Shown here: positions 17,311 through 26,324 of the stretch, one piece after another
Layout of the letters: every line of letters begins with the position of its first letter
Numbering within the stretch: the first letter of the stretch is position 1
Assembly (NCBI RefSeq): GCF_009724245.1
Contig: NZ_WNNK01000015.1
Coordinates: 1 to 64,000 of the forward strand
Reading direction: 5' to 3'
Origin: Pseudomonas spelaei
GTDB lineage: Bacteria; Pseudomonadota; Gammaproteobacteria; Pseudomonadales; Pseudomonadaceae
Length of the DNA: 64,000 nt
Program-made: the position numbers and the translations under genes
The notes under the pieces: model-generated
Database searches by the model: none
Told to the model about the DNA's origin: nothing
What the model saw: the letters and a program-made list of their open reading frames with translations, nothing else

Positions 17311-18792
17311 TCAGTCCTGCGGCGTCTGCTCAGCCAACGCCACCGCACGGAACATCGCCCGACGCTTGTTCAGGGTTTCTTCCCATTCCAGAGCCGGCAC
17401 CGAGTCAGCCACAATCCCGCCACCCGCCTGCACATGCAACTCGCCGTCCTTGATCACTGCGGTGCGGATCGCAATGGCCGTGTCCATATTGCCGTTCCAG
17501 GCAAAATAGCCCACCGCGCCGCCATACACACCACGCTTGACCGGCTCCAGCTCGTCGATGATTTCCATCGCGCGAATCTTCGGCGCGCCCGACAAGGTGC
17601 CCGCCGGCAAAATCGCCCGCAGTGCATCCATGGCCGTCAGCCCAGCCTTCAACTCGCCAGTGACGTTGGAGACGATGTGCATCACGTTGGAATAACGCTC
17701 GATGACCATCTTCTCGGTGAGCTTCACAGAGCCGATTTCCGATACACGCCCGGTGTCATTACGTCCCAGGTCGATCAGCATCAAGTGCTCGGCGATTTCC
17801 TTGTCGTCAGACAGCAGGTCCAGTTCCAGCGCCAGGTCCGCCTCTTCGGTCGCACCACGCGGACGGGTGCCGGCAATCGGGCGTACGGTGATCAGGTTGT
17901 CTTCGACCCGCACCAGCACTTCCGGCGAACTGCCTACTACGTGGAAATCGCCAAAGTTGAAGAAGTACATGTACGGCGTCGGGTTGAAGCAACGCAGCGC
18001 ACGGTACAAGTCGATGGGTGCAGCCTTGAAGTCGATGGACATGCGTTGCGACGGCACCACCTGCATGCAGTCACCGGCGAGGATGTATTCCTTGATGGTG
18101 TCGACGGCGCGCTCGTAGTCATCCTGGGTAAAGCTGGAGCGAAACACCGGGTCGGCGGCCGGCGGGCGGCTGAGGTCCAGGCCACGACGCGGAGTGATCG
18201 GCTGACGCAGTTTTTCCAGCAATGCTTCCAAATTGGCCTGGCCTTGCTCGAACGCGTCTTCCTGGGACGGGTCGGCCAGGACAATCGCGTGCATCTTGCC
18301 GGCGAGGTTGTCGAACACCACCACCGCGTCGGAAACCATCAACAGAATGTCCGGCACACCCAGCGGATCCGGGTTCGGGGATTTACCCAGGCGTTTCTCC
18401 ACATAACGTACGCAGTCGTAGCCGAAGTAGCCCACCAGGCCACCGTTGAAACGCGGCAGACCGGCGATGGTCGGTACGTTGTAGCGCGCCTTGAATGTCT
18501 CCACGAAGGCCAACGGGTCTTCGACATCGTGGCTTTCGATCTCTACGCCGTCATAAGTGATGCTGACATGATGGTCATGCACCCGCATGACCGTGCGGCA
18601 CGGCAGGCCGATGATCGAATAACGGCCCCATTTTTCACCGCCCTGCACCGACTCCAGCAGATAGGAGTTGGGCTCGTCGGCCAGTTTCAGGTAGATCGAC
18701 AGTGGTGTGTCGAAGTCGGCCAGGGTTTCGCGGGCCATGGGGATACGGTTGTAGCCGGCAGCGGCCAAACGCAGGAATTCTTCGCGGATCAT
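17311..18792 (-). CDS. trpE: Anthranilate synthase component I
   Basis: Converts chorismate to anthranilate with TrpG. The 493-residue length is normal. The feedback site LLES is in NSYLLESVQGGEKWGRYSIIG near residue 45. Chorismate-enzyme motifs IAGTRPRG, EHLMLIDLGRND and PAGTLSGAPK are present, and GGGIVADS follows toward the C-terminus. It begins 68 bp after the gph stop, so it sits in an rpe-gph-trpE transcript. The gph C-terminus carries a Trp-rich leader-like tail, suggesting translation-linked control. It is convergent with estP across a REP pair. Confidence 0.96.
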   Translation of the reverse strand: MIREEFLRLAAAGYNRIPMARETLADFDTPLSIYLKLADEPNSYLLESVQGGEKWGRYSIIGLPCRTVMRVHDHHVSITYDGVEIESHDVEDPLAFVETFKARYNVPTIAGLPRFNGGLVGYFGYDCVRYVEKRLGKSPNPDPLGVPDILLMVSDAVVVFDNLAGKMHAIVLADPSQEDAFEQGQANLEALLEKLRQPITPRRGLDLSRPPAADPVFRSSFTQDDYERAVDTIKEYILAGDCMQVVPSQRMSIDFKAAPIDLYRALRCFNPTPYMYFFNFGDFHVVGSSPEVLVRVEDNLITVRPIAGTRPRGATEEADLALELDLLSDDKEIAEHLMLIDLGRNDTGRVSEIGSVKLTEKMVIERYSNVMHIVSNVTGELKAGLTAMDALRAILPAGTLSGAPKIRAMEIIDELEPVKRGVYGGAVGYFAWNGNMDTAIAIRTAVIKDGELHVQAGGGIVADSVPALEWEETLNKRRAMFRAVALAEQTPQD

Positions 18793-18838
18793 GAGGTGCC
18801 TCGTGGCTTGAGGGTCTAACGGTCAGGTGTGCAAACGT

Positions 18839-18851
18839 GCCGCAGCGCGGC
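18839..18851 (-). promoter_or_regulatory. Short GC hairpin in the gph-trpE spacer
   Basis: GCCGC (18839-18843) pairs with GCGGC (18847-18851) with a 3-base loop, 9 bp beyond the gph stop and 46 bp before the trpE start. On the minus strand no T-tract follows, so it is not a classic terminator, but it is placed where an attenuator stem would lie relative to the three Trp codons of the gph tail. Confidence 0.4.
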
Positions 18852-18860
18852 CAGGATCAG

Positions 18861-19679
18861 TCAGGCGCGCCAACGCCAGCGGGCCAGGGCCTTGATGACT
18901 TTCATCCAGAGTTTGCGAGTGACCACCACGATGGGATTTCCAGAAGGGGATGGAACAGCGTCGGGCAACGTTATCTCAGCGCCCGCTCCCAAGCAACCGG
19001 GGATTAGCAGACGCAGGTCATCAATCACCAGTGCCGGGGATTCCTCGGCAATCGGTCGACCGTGGTTGTAGCCGTAGCTCAAGGCCACGCACTTGACCCC
19101 CGCCGCTTTCGCCGCCAGCACATCACTGCGCGAATCGCCGACAAACAGCGACTGGGACGCCGGGATATTGGCCATTTTCATCACGAAAAACAGCGCGGCC
19201 GGATCGGGTTTCTTCTGTGGAAGGGTATCGCCACCGATGATCCAGCGAAAATAACGGCCGATCTTCATCTGGTCCAACAGCGGCGCGACGAAACGTTCCG
19301 GCTTGTTGGTGATGAGGGCCATTTCCACGCCCTGCTTGTGCAGCCACTTCAGGGTGTCACGCACGCCGGGATAGACCACGGTCAGTTCGTGGCCGTTCTC
19401 GTAGGCTGCGTTGAACAGCTCCAGCGCATGCTCAGCCTCGACATCATCGACGCCCTCGGCATTAATGTTGTTGGCCAGCGCCCGGCGCACCAGCATGTGC
19501 ACACCGTTACCCACCCATTCGCGCACCGCCTCGACACCCGCCCGCTTACGCCCGAGCTTGAGCAGCATCGCATCCACCGCGACAGCCAGGTCCGGGACCG
19601 AATCGATCAAAGTACCGTCCAGATCGAACATCACCAGCCGTGGCAATTTGCCGGGGAACAACTGCTCAAAGCCACTCAT
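18861..19679 (-). CDS. gph: Phosphoglycolate phosphatase
   Basis: HAD-superfamily hydrolase of 272 residues that removes 2-phosphoglycolate. Motif I is FDLDGTLIDS, motif II ITNKPERF, and motif III/IV KKPDPAALFFV...FVGDSRSD. The HAD core ends near residue 225; about 45 further residues follow, ending VVVTRKLWMKVIKALARWRWRA with three Trp. That tail resembles the trpG leader peptide at 14959. Its start overlaps the end of rpe by 4 bp (ATGA). It is cotranscribed with trpE, 68 bp downstream. Confidence 0.95.
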   Translation of the reverse strand: MSGFEQLFPGKLPRLVMFDLDGTLIDSVPDLAVAVDAMLLKLGRKRAGVEAVREWVGNGVHMLVRRALANNINAEGVDDVEAEHALELFNAAYENGHELTVVYPGVRDTLKWLHKQGVEMALITNKPERFVAPLLDQMKIGRYFRWIIGGDTLPQKKPDPAALFFVMKMANIPASQSLFVGDSRSDVLAAKAAGVKCVALSYGYNHGRPIAEESPALVIDDLRLLIPGCLGAGAEITLPDAVPSPSGNPIVVVTRKLWMKVIKALARWRWRA

Positions 19680-20350
19680 GGACGCGCCAACGCCAGTTCT
19701 GCACGCATTTTGGCGATCACTTCCTGATAGTCCGGTGCGTTGAAGATCGCCGAACCTGCAACAAAGGTGTCAGCACCGGCGGCGGCGATTTCGCGGATGT
19801 TGTTGACGTTGACCCCACCATCGATCTCCAGGCGAATATCACGACCGGACGCATCGATCAGCGCCCGCGCTTCACGCAGCTTGTCGAGGGTGCCCGGGAT
19901 GAACTTCTGCCCGCCAAAGCCCGGGTTGACGCTCATCAGCAAGACCATGTCGACCTTGTCCATCACATACTTGAGCACGTCCAGCGGCGTCGCCGGGTTG
20001 AACACCAGGCCGGCCTTGCAGCCACCTTCGCGGATCAGTTGCAGGGAACGATCGACGTGCAGCGTGGCTTCCGGGTGGAAGGTGATGTAGGTCGCACCGG
20101 CCTCAATGAAGTCACCGACGATACGGTCCACCGGGCTGACCATCAGGTGTGCGTCGATAGGCGCGGTCACGCCGTACTTGCGCAGGGCGGCGCAAACCAT
20201 CGGACCAATGGTCAGGTTCGGCACATAGTGATTGTCCATGACATCGAAGTGAACAAAGTCGGCACCAGCGGCCAGCACGTTGTCGACTTCCTCGCCCAGG
20301 CGGGCGAAGTCGGCGGAGAGGATCGATGGAGCAATAACGAAGGGCTGCAT
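19676..20350 (-). CDS. rpe: Ribulose-phosphate 3-epimerase
   Basis: TIM-barrel epimerase of the pentose-phosphate pathway, 224 residues. It begins MQPFVIAPSILSADFARLGEEV, and the metal-binding and active-site segments HFDVMDNHYVPN, DAHLMV, LMSVNPGFGGQKFIP and EIDGGV are intact. It heads an rpe-gph-trpE run, overlapping gph by 4 bp. Linkage of rpe and gph is shared with E. coli. Confidence 0.96.
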   Translation of the reverse strand: MQPFVIAPSILSADFARLGEEVDNVLAAGADFVHFDVMDNHYVPNLTIGPMVCAALRKYGVTAPIDAHLMVSPVDRIVGDFIEAGATYITFHPEATLHVDRSLQLIREGGCKAGLVFNPATPLDVLKYVMDKVDMVLLMSVNPGFGGQKFIPGTLDKLREARALIDASGRDIRLEIDGGVNVNNIREIAAAGADTFVAGSAIFNAPDYQEVIAKMRAELALARP

Positions 20351-20433
20351 GACGCACCTTTTTGAGCTAAATCACGATGGCGCGCATTGTATACCTCATG
20401 CTTTGCCGCGCGCACCGTGACCTCGCTCAATGG

Positions 20434-21582
20434 TTAGTACGCCGCGCGGTAGATTTTCTCGATATCCGCGGCGCTGAGCTTGCGCGGGTTGTTGCGCATC
20501 AACCGCTCAATGCCCGCCGCCTCTACTGCCATGGCCGGGATGGCGTCTTCGGGAACACCGAAGCTGCGCAGGCCTGGCGGGATCTCCACTGCGGCACACA
20601 GTCGCGTCATCGCATCGACCGCCTGGTCGGCAGCGTCATTCACACTCAGGCCCGTGACATTAACGCCCATGGCCTGGGCAATGTCCTGCATGCGCTCGAC
20701 ACAGGCCAGCTTGTTCCAGTGCATCACATAGGGCAGCAGCAAGGCATTGCTGACCCCGTGGGCAATGCCGAAGCGCCCACCCAACGGATACGCCAAGGCA
20801 TGCACCGCGCCCACCCCCGCATTACCGAACGCCATCCCGGCCATCAGGCTGGCGGTGGCCATGTCGTCACGGGCTTGCAGGTTGGCCGGGTTGGTGTAGG
20901 CCTTGGGCAACGCCTTGGCAATCAACTTGATGGCGCCAATGGCCAGTGCGTCAGTGATCGGCGAAGCATTGAGGGACAGGTAGGACTCGATGGCATGCAC
21001 CAGCGCATCGACGCCACTGGCGGCGGTGACACTGCGGGGGCAGGTCAGGGTCATCTGCGGGCTGATCAGCGCCACGTCCGGCAGCAAGTAATCGCTGACG
21101 ATGCCTTTCTTCAGTTGCGCGGCCTTGTCCGAAAGGATCGCCACATTGGTCACCTCCGAACCGGTGCCGGCGGTGGTGGGGATGGCGATCAGCGGCGGAC
21201 CTTTGCGGGGCACCTGGTCGACACCGAACAGATCCGCCAGGGCGCCGTGGTAACCGGCGTAGGCGGCGACGCTTTTGGCGATGTCGATGGCACTGCCGCC
21301 GCCCACTCCGATCAGCCCGTCATGCCCGCCCTCGCGGTAGACCCGCATACAGTCTTCAACAATGGAAATTTCCGGGTCGGGCAATACGCGGTCGAAGATT
21401 TCGTAGGGACGCTCGCCCAAGTGCTCAAGGGCCAGCGCCACAGTGCCGGACTTGATCAACGCGGCGTCGGTGACGATCAACGGGTTGTCGACATCCAGTC
21501 GCGTCAGCTCGGCGGCCAGTTGTTCGATGGCGCCGGGGCCGGTGAGCAATTTGTGGGCGATCTTGAATGAGGAAGTACTCAT
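20434..21582 (-). CDS. Iron-containing alcohol dehydrogenase
   Basis: Group III (iron-dependent) NAD(P) alcohol dehydrogenase of 382 residues. The nucleotide-binding GVGGGSAIDIAKS (about 95-107), PTTAGTGSEVT, and the metal-ligand histidines in LVHAIESYLS, VHALAYPLGG and IAHGVSN are present. Substrate is unknown. It lies between the agt transporter and rpe, 83 bp upstream of rpe; in P. aeruginosa the transporter is directly followed by rpe, so this gene looks like a lineage-specific insertion that kept the operon direction. A REP palindrome sits just upstream. Confidence 0.88.
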   Translation of the reverse strand: MSTSSFKIAHKLLTGPGAIEQLAAELTRLDVDNPLIVTDAALIKSGTVALALEHLGERPYEIFDRVLPDPEISIVEDCMRVYREGGHDGLIGVGGGSAIDIAKSVAAYAGYHGALADLFGVDQVPRKGPPLIAIPTTAGTGSEVTNVAILSDKAAQLKKGIVSDYLLPDVALISPQMTLTCPRSVTAASGVDALVHAIESYLSLNASPITDALAIGAIKLIAKALPKAYTNPANLQARDDMATASLMAGMAFGNAGVGAVHALAYPLGGRFGIAHGVSNALLLPYVMHWNKLACVERMQDIAQAMGVNVTGLSVNDAADQAVDAMTRLCAAVEIPPGLRSFGVPEDAIPAMAVEAAGIERLMRNNPRKLSAADIEKIYRAAY

Positions 21583-21675
21583 GTGCGCGGCCTCTTATAA
21601 ATGTGTGGGGGCTGGCAAAAGAATAGCTGGGGTTTAAAGGTTGTCTCCCATTCATGGGCTGAATAGCACGGTCAA

Positions 21676-21763
21676 TGTGGGAGTCGGGCTTGCCCGCGAT
21701 GGCATCACCTCGATGTACCTGATGCACCGAGGTGATGCCATCGCGGGCAAGCCAGCTCCCACA
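21676..21763. repeat. Long REP palindrome
   Basis: TGTGGGAG at 21676 and CTCCCACA ending at 21763 bound a nearly perfect palindrome with arms of about 40 bp and a short CTGATG-type centre. It lies between the ADH start and the end of the permease gene, where it may limit read-through from the transporter operon. Confidence 0.85.
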
Positions 21764-21782
21764 TTTAATCTGGTTCCAACCA

Positions 21783-22607
21783 TCAAACCTGAGCTGTACG
21801 CAGTTTTTCGCTACGCCCGCGCAGCCACTCCAGGGTCAGCAACAGCACCACCGAGAACGCGATCAACAAGGTCGCGGCCGCCGCAATCGTCGGGCTGAGG
21901 TTTTCGCGGATACCGCTGAACATCTGCCGGGGCAAGGTCGCCTGCTCTGGCCCTGCAAGGAACAACGTCACCACCACCTCATCGAACGAGGTGGCGAAAG
22001 CAAACAGCGCCCCGCTGATCACGCCCGGCGCGATCAATGGCAAAGTCACCCGCCGAAATGCGGTCAAGGGTGACGCCCCAAGGCTCGCCGCCGCCCGCAC
22101 CAGATTGTGGTTAAAACCCTGCAACGTAGCCGACACGGTGATGATCACAAACGGCACGCCCAACACCGCATGCACCACAATCAACGAGAAGAAACTGTTA
22201 CCCAGGCCCAGCGGCGCGAAAAACAGGTAACTGGCCACGCCGATAATCACCACCGGCACCACCATCGGCGAAATCACCAACGCCATCACCAGCGCCTTGC
22301 CGGGAAAGTGCCCACGGGTCAGCCCAATCGCCGCCAGCGTGCCGAAGACCATGGCCAGCACGGTCGCCGCCGGGGCGACGATGATGCTGTTCTTCAGCGC
22401 ACGCATCCATTCCGCCGAGGCGAAGAAGTCCTGATACCAGTGCAGCGAGAAGCCTTGCAGCGGATACACCAGGAAACTGCCGGAATTGAACGACAGTGGG
22501 ATGATGACCAGCACCGGCAGAATCAGGAACAACAGGATCAGGCCGCAGAAAATCCGCAGGCTGTAGAACCACACCCGCTCAACGGGAGACATGTAAGGAC
22601 TCAGCAT
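21783..22607 (-). CDS. agtD: ABC transporter permease, polyamine/amino-acid type
   Basis: Inner-membrane permease of 274 residues, PotC-like, with about six helices. The EAA loop is visible as VRAAASLGASPLTAFRRVTLPLIAPGVISG. It is the last gene of a four-gene importer ordered ATPase, binding protein, permease, permease, as agtABCD in P. aeruginosa (PA0603-PA0606), which takes up 5-aminovalerate and GABA. I infer the same function from the order and the adjacent agtSR-like regulators, not from ligand residues. It starts 13 bp after agtC. Confidence 0.8.
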   Translation of the reverse strand: MLSPYMSPVERVWFYSLRIFCGLILLFLILPVLVIIPLSFNSGSFLVYPLQGFSLHWYQDFFASAEWMRALKNSIIVAPAATVLAMVFGTLAAIGLTRGHFPGKALVMALVISPMVVPVVIIGVASYLFFAPLGLGNSFFSLIVVHAVLGVPFVIITVSATLQGFNHNLVRAAASLGASPLTAFRRVTLPLIAPGVISGALFAFATSFDEVVVTLFLAGPEQATLPRQMFSGIRENLSPTIAAAATLLIAFSVVLLLTLEWLRGRSEKLRTAQV

Positions 22608-22620
22608 CGCAAGGTGCTCC

Positions 22621-23853
22621 TCAGCTCAGGCGCAGGCGACTGGCGCCCACCAGCCAGTTGTAGATCAGGTACAGCACCACGGTCGCCAGCAGCAACAAGC
22701 CGCCCAGGGCGGTAGCCATGCCCCAGTTGATGCTGGTGTTGGTATAGAAGGCGACGAAGTAGCTGACCATCTGGTCGTTCGGGCTGCCCAGCAGCGCCGG
22801 GGTGATGTAGTAACCAATCGCCAGGATGAACACCAGCAGGCAGCCGGCGCCCACGCCCGCGTAGGTTTGCGGGAAGTACACCCGCCAGAAACTCGCGAAC
22901 GGATGACACCCCAGGGAAATCGCAGCGCGCATATAGGTGGGCGAGATGCCCTTCATGACGCTGTAGATCGGCAGGATCATGAAGGGCAGCAGGATATGCA
23001 CCATGGAGATGTAGACCCCGAGCCGGTTGAATACCAACTCCACGGGCTTATCGATCAAGCCCATGCCCATCAGCGCACTGTTGATCAACCCACCGGACTG
23101 CAACAACACGATCCACGCCGCCACGCGCACCAGCACCGAGGTCCAGAACGGCAGCAACACCAAAATCATCAGCAGGTTGCTTTGCCGGGCCGGCAAGTTC
23201 GCCAGCAAGTAGGCCAGCGGATAAGCCAGCAACAGGCAACACACGGTGATGACCAAGCCCATCCAGAAGGTGCGGGCGAAGATATCCAGGTAGATCGCCT
23301 GATCCGGGGTGGCGGCTGCCAGTTCGCCGAGGTCGTCGATGCGGTGATCGACGGCCGCCAGCAGGTAATAGGGCGTCAGACTGCTGGTATTGCGCCGGAT
23401 CACTTGCCAATACGCCGGGTCTCCCCAACGTTCGTCGAGGTTTTCCAGCGCTTCTTTATAGGAGCCGGGCGTTTCGCTGAACGGCAGCGCCCGCGCGGTT
23501 TTGGTCAGCAGACTGCGATAGCCCGCCAACTCCATGTTCAAGCGTTTGGACAGGTCCCCCAGGGTCTGGTTTTTCCGGGCTTCGCCCAAGTCTTCACTAA
23601 GGGCCTGATAAACCGGCTCACCGGGTAAGCCACGCCCGTCCCAGGCGGTGACTGCAACCACCGTGCGCGGCAGGCCATCCAGCACTTCCGGGTTTTCGAC
23701 GCTTTTGTAGAGCAGCGCGACAATCGGCACTAGGAACACCAGCAGCAAAAACAGCACCAGCGGCGCAATCAAAGCCTGGGCCTTCCAGCGGTTGAGCCGC
23801 TCGGCACGGGCCAGGCGCTGTTTCAGGGTGGGGCTGGGAATGGCGATGGCCAT
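22621..23853 (-). CDS. agtC: ABC transporter permease, polyamine/amino-acid type
   Basis: PotB-like permease of 410 residues. A first helix (about 25-48) is followed by an unusual periplasmic segment of about 140 residues, then five or more helices with the EAA loop MRAAISLGCHPFASFWRVYFPQ. The long insert is a known feature of some polyamine-type permeases. The ATG at 23853 (MAIAIPSPTLKQRL) is preferred to an upstream reading that runs into a REP element. It pairs with the agtD product. Confidence 0.8.
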   Translation of the reverse strand: MAIAIPSPTLKQRLARAERLNRWKAQALIAPLVLFLLLVFLVPIVALLYKSVENPEVLDGLPRTVVAVTAWDGRGLPGEPVYQALSEDLGEARKNQTLGDLSKRLNMELAGYRSLLTKTARALPFSETPGSYKEALENLDERWGDPAYWQVIRRNTSSLTPYYLLAAVDHRIDDLGELAAATPDQAIYLDIFARTFWMGLVITVCCLLLAYPLAYLLANLPARQSNLLMILVLLPFWTSVLVRVAAWIVLLQSGGLINSALMGMGLIDKPVELVFNRLGVYISMVHILLPFMILPIYSVMKGISPTYMRAAISLGCHPFASFWRVYFPQTYAGVGAGCLLVFILAIGYYITPALLGSPNDQMVSYFVAFYTNTSINWGMATALGGLLLLATVVLYLIYNWLVGASRLRLS

Positions 23854-23907
23854 GGCGAACTCCGGAACTTGAAAATGAATGCAATCGGCCAAACACAGCA
23901 AATCTCA

Positions 23908-23935
23908 TGTGGGAGCTGGCTTGCCTGCTCCCACA
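23908..23935. repeat. Collapsed REP unit
   Basis: TGTGGGAGCTGGCTTGCCTG is joined directly to CTCCCACA, as if the middle of a REP pair had been deleted. It lies between agtB and agtC. Confidence 0.7.
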
Positions 23936-23972
23936 CAAGCCTGCTTCCACTAGGGTTTAGCGGTGTAGCGGG

Positions 23973-25013
23973 TTACTTGGCAGCCCAGGAGTTAAAGCGT
24001 TGCTCCAATTGCTCACCGTTATCCGCCCAGAAGCTGACGTCGATCTGCACCTGGTTGGCGATGTTTTCCGGAGTGGTCGGCATGTCCTTGAGCACATCCT
24101 TGGTCAGCAACGGCACTGCCTGGATATTGGCCGGGCCGTAGGCGATGTTTTCCGAATAGACCTTCTGCTGCTGCGGTGCGACCGAGAAGGCGATGAATTT
24201 CTTCGCCGCTTCAGCACGGTCCTTGGCCAGGCCTTTTGGAATGGCCCAAGCGTCAAAGTCATAGATGCCGCCGTTCCACACCACTTTCAGGTTGCTCTCT
24301 TTCTGCACAGCGGCGATCCGGCCGTTATAGGCCGAGCTCATGACCACATCGCCAGAGGCCAGGTATTGCGGCGGTTGGGCACCCGCCTCCCACCATTGAA
24401 TGTAGGGCTTGAGCTCATCGAGTTTCTTGAAGGCACGGTCCTGGCCCTCCTTGCTGGCCAGCACTTTGTAGACATCCTTGGGCGCCACACCATCGGCCAT
24501 CAGGGCGAATTCCAGGGTGTATTTGGCGCCTTTGCGCAGGCCACGTTTGCCGGGGAATTTCTTCGTGTCCCAGAAATCTGCCCAGCCTCCTGGTGGCGCT
24601 TTCAGTTTGTCGGCGTTGTAAGCCAGTACGGTGGACCAGACAAAGAAGCCCACCCCGCACGGCTGAATCGCGCCTTTCACGTAGTCTTCGGCCTTGCCAA
24701 ACAATGTGGGGTCCAACGGCTCGAACATGTCCTCGTCACAGCCACGGGACAGCTCCGGCGACTCCACTTCCACCAGGTCCCAGGACACACTTTTGGTGTC
24801 GACCATGGCTTTGACCTTGGCCATTTCACCGTTGTACTCACCGGCGATGATCTTGCCGTTACCGGCACTTTCCCACGGGGCGTAGAAGGCCTTCACTTGC
24901 GCCGCCTTGTTCGCGCCACCAAAAGACACCACCGTCAGGTCCGGACCTGCCATGGCCTGTGTTGCGCCCATCAAGCCCAGAGCCAGGGCGGAATATTTAA
25001 GGGATCTCAACAT
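23973..25013 (-). CDS. agtB: ABC transporter periplasmic substrate-binding protein
   Basis: PotD/PotF-type binding protein of 346 residues. A signal peptide ends at TQAMA (about residue 21), and the mature protein starts GPDLTVVSFGG. The ATG at 25013 is supported by a GGAG 10 bp upstream; a GTG five codons earlier would swallow that site. It follows the ATPase gene by 43 bp. By position it is agtB; a ligand of 5-aminovalerate or GABA is inferred from P. aeruginosa. Confidence 0.82.
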   Translation of the reverse strand: MLRSLKYSALALGLMGATQAMAGPDLTVVSFGGANKAAQVKAFYAPWESAGNGKIIAGEYNGEMAKVKAMVDTKSVSWDLVEVESPELSRGCDEDMFEPLDPTLFGKAEDYVKGAIQPCGVGFFVWSTVLAYNADKLKAPPGGWADFWDTKKFPGKRGLRKGAKYTLEFALMADGVAPKDVYKVLASKEGQDRAFKKLDELKPYIQWWEAGAQPPQYLASGDVVMSSAYNGRIAAVQKESNLKVVWNGGIYDFDAWAIPKGLAKDRAEAAKKFIAFSVAPQQQKVYSENIAYGPANIQAVPLLTKDVLKDMPTTPENIANQVQIDVSFWADNGEQLEQRFNSWAAK

Positions 25014-25056
25014 TATTGTTCTCTCCACGTGCAGGGTTGGTGAAGCAAGGGGGCGA

Positions 25057-26169
25057 TCAATTCGCCTCTAGAAGTGGGTCGAGTGCGCGAACGTGCTCGA
25101 CTTGCCAGCCGATCGGTACTACGTCGCCGACCGTCAATGCCGGGTCCAGCTCGGCGATCGGTTGTTTCACGAAAAAATCGGACTTGCCGCAAACGTCCAG
25201 GCGCACACGCACGTGGTCGCCCAGGTAGATAAACTCCGCCACCCGCCCGGAGAAGCGGTTGACACAGCTTTCGCTGGAGCCGTTGAGGCTGACTCGCTCG
25301 GGGCGCACCGACAGGGTCACCGGCCCCCCCACCTGGCCAACGTTCACTGCCAGTGCCTCAACCTTCTCACCCCGCGCCAACTCCACCACGCAGCGCTCGC
25401 CGGTGTGGCTGTGCAGGCGGCCGTTAAGGCGGTTGTTCTCACCGATGAAGTTGGCGACGAAGGTGTTTTTGGGTTCTTCGTACAAGGTGCGTGGGGACGC
25501 AATCTGCTGGATTTCGCCCTGATGAAACACCGCCACCCGGTCAGACATGGTCAGCGCTTCACCCTGGTCGTGGGTCACGTAGACCACGGTCACGCCGAGG
25601 CGCTGGTGCAGGTGCTTGATCTCCATCTGCATGTGTTCACGCAGTTGTTTATCGAGGGCGCCGAGGGGCTCGTCCATCAGTACCAACTGCGGCTCGAACA
25701 CCAGCGCCCGCGCCAGCGCTACCCGCTGTTGCTGACCGCCGGAGAGTTGCGCCGGGTAGCGCTGGGCGAACGCGTCGAGCTGGACCATGCTCAGCACACG
25801 CGTGACCCGCTCGCTGATGTCGGTCTTGCTCAAGCCGCGTACCGACAGCGGAAAGGCCAGGTTTTCCGAAACAGTCATGTGAGGGAACAAGGCGTAGTTC
25901 TGGAACACCATGCCGATATCACGCTTGTGGGGCGGCACGTTGTTGATGGAGCGGCCGGCTAACAGGATCTCGCCGGCCGTCGGGGTTTCGAAGCCGGCGA
26001 GCATCATCAGGCTGGTGGTCTTGCCCGAGCCGGAAGGCCCGAGCAGGGTGAGAAACTCGCCCTTGCGAATCTCCAGGTTGAGGTCCTTGACGATCAGGTT
26101 CTCGCCGTCGTAGCTCTTCTGCACGCCACGAAAGCTGACCAGCACATCATTTGAATCCACCTCGCTCAT
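25057..26169 (-). CDS. agtA: ABC transporter ATP-binding protein (PotA type)
   Basis: ATPase of 370 residues. Walker A is GPSGSGKTTS, the signature LSGGQQQRVALARAL, and Walker B LVLMDEPLGALD, followed by the switch histidine in VYVTHDQGEAL. A C-terminal TOBE domain (about 285-360) is typical of polyamine/maltose-type ATPases. It is first in the importer operon; its upstream region holds a candidate response-regulator site at 26280-26295. Confidence 0.86.
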   Translation of the reverse strand: MSEVDSNDVLVSFRGVQKSYDGENLIVKDLNLEIRKGEFLTLLGPSGSGKTTSLMMLAGFETPTAGEILLAGRSINNVPPHKRDIGMVFQNYALFPHMTVSENLAFPLSVRGLSKTDISERVTRVLSMVQLDAFAQRYPAQLSGGQQQRVALARALVFEPQLVLMDEPLGALDKQLREHMQMEIKHLHQRLGVTVVYVTHDQGEALTMSDRVAVFHQGEIQQIASPRTLYEEPKNTFVANFIGENNRLNGRLHSHTGERCVVELARGEKVEALAVNVGQVGGPVTLSVRPERVSLNGSSESCVNRFSGRVAEFIYLGDHVRVRLDVCGKSDFFVKQPIAELDPALTVGDVVPIGWQVEHVRALDPLLEAN

Positions 26170-26279
26170 ACCTGCACCTTTTTGTTTTTGGACTGCCGTG
26201 GCACAAGCGTAGCCCTGCCGACAGCCCGCGAAAATCGGGGGCCGGGAGAGATTGGCATCAGTAGATTGGAAGGTTCAGG

Positions 26280-26295
26280 GTAGGGATTGCCCTAC
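26280..26295. promoter_or_regulatory. Palindrome GTAGGG-N4-CCCTAC, candidate AgtR operator
   Basis: Perfect inverted repeat with ATTG between arms, 111 bp upstream of the agtA ATG and 30 bp from the agtR stop. Two-fold symmetric TAGGG/CCCTA sites with a 4-base centre are typical of NarL/FixJ regulators in Pseudomonas. Assignment to AgtR is inferred from position. Confidence 0.5.
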
Positions 26296-26324
26296 ACGGA
26301 TGGCGGGGCGTACCTCGGCAGCGG

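Noticed and set aside
17221..18819. 532-codon plus-strand frame across trpE
   Set aside because: Antisense to trpE with a low-complexity His/Arg/Gln-rich product and no ribosome site; a shadow frame.
17185..23935. The repeated TGTGGGAGC units as a CRISPR array
   Set aside because: They are few, inverted and far apart with unequal spacing, and there are no cas genes; they are REP elements.
26170..26324. Sigma-54 promoter for the agt transporter
   Set aside because: A TGGCAC-like sequence exists on the plus strand, but it points the wrong way and lacks the GC element at the right distance.
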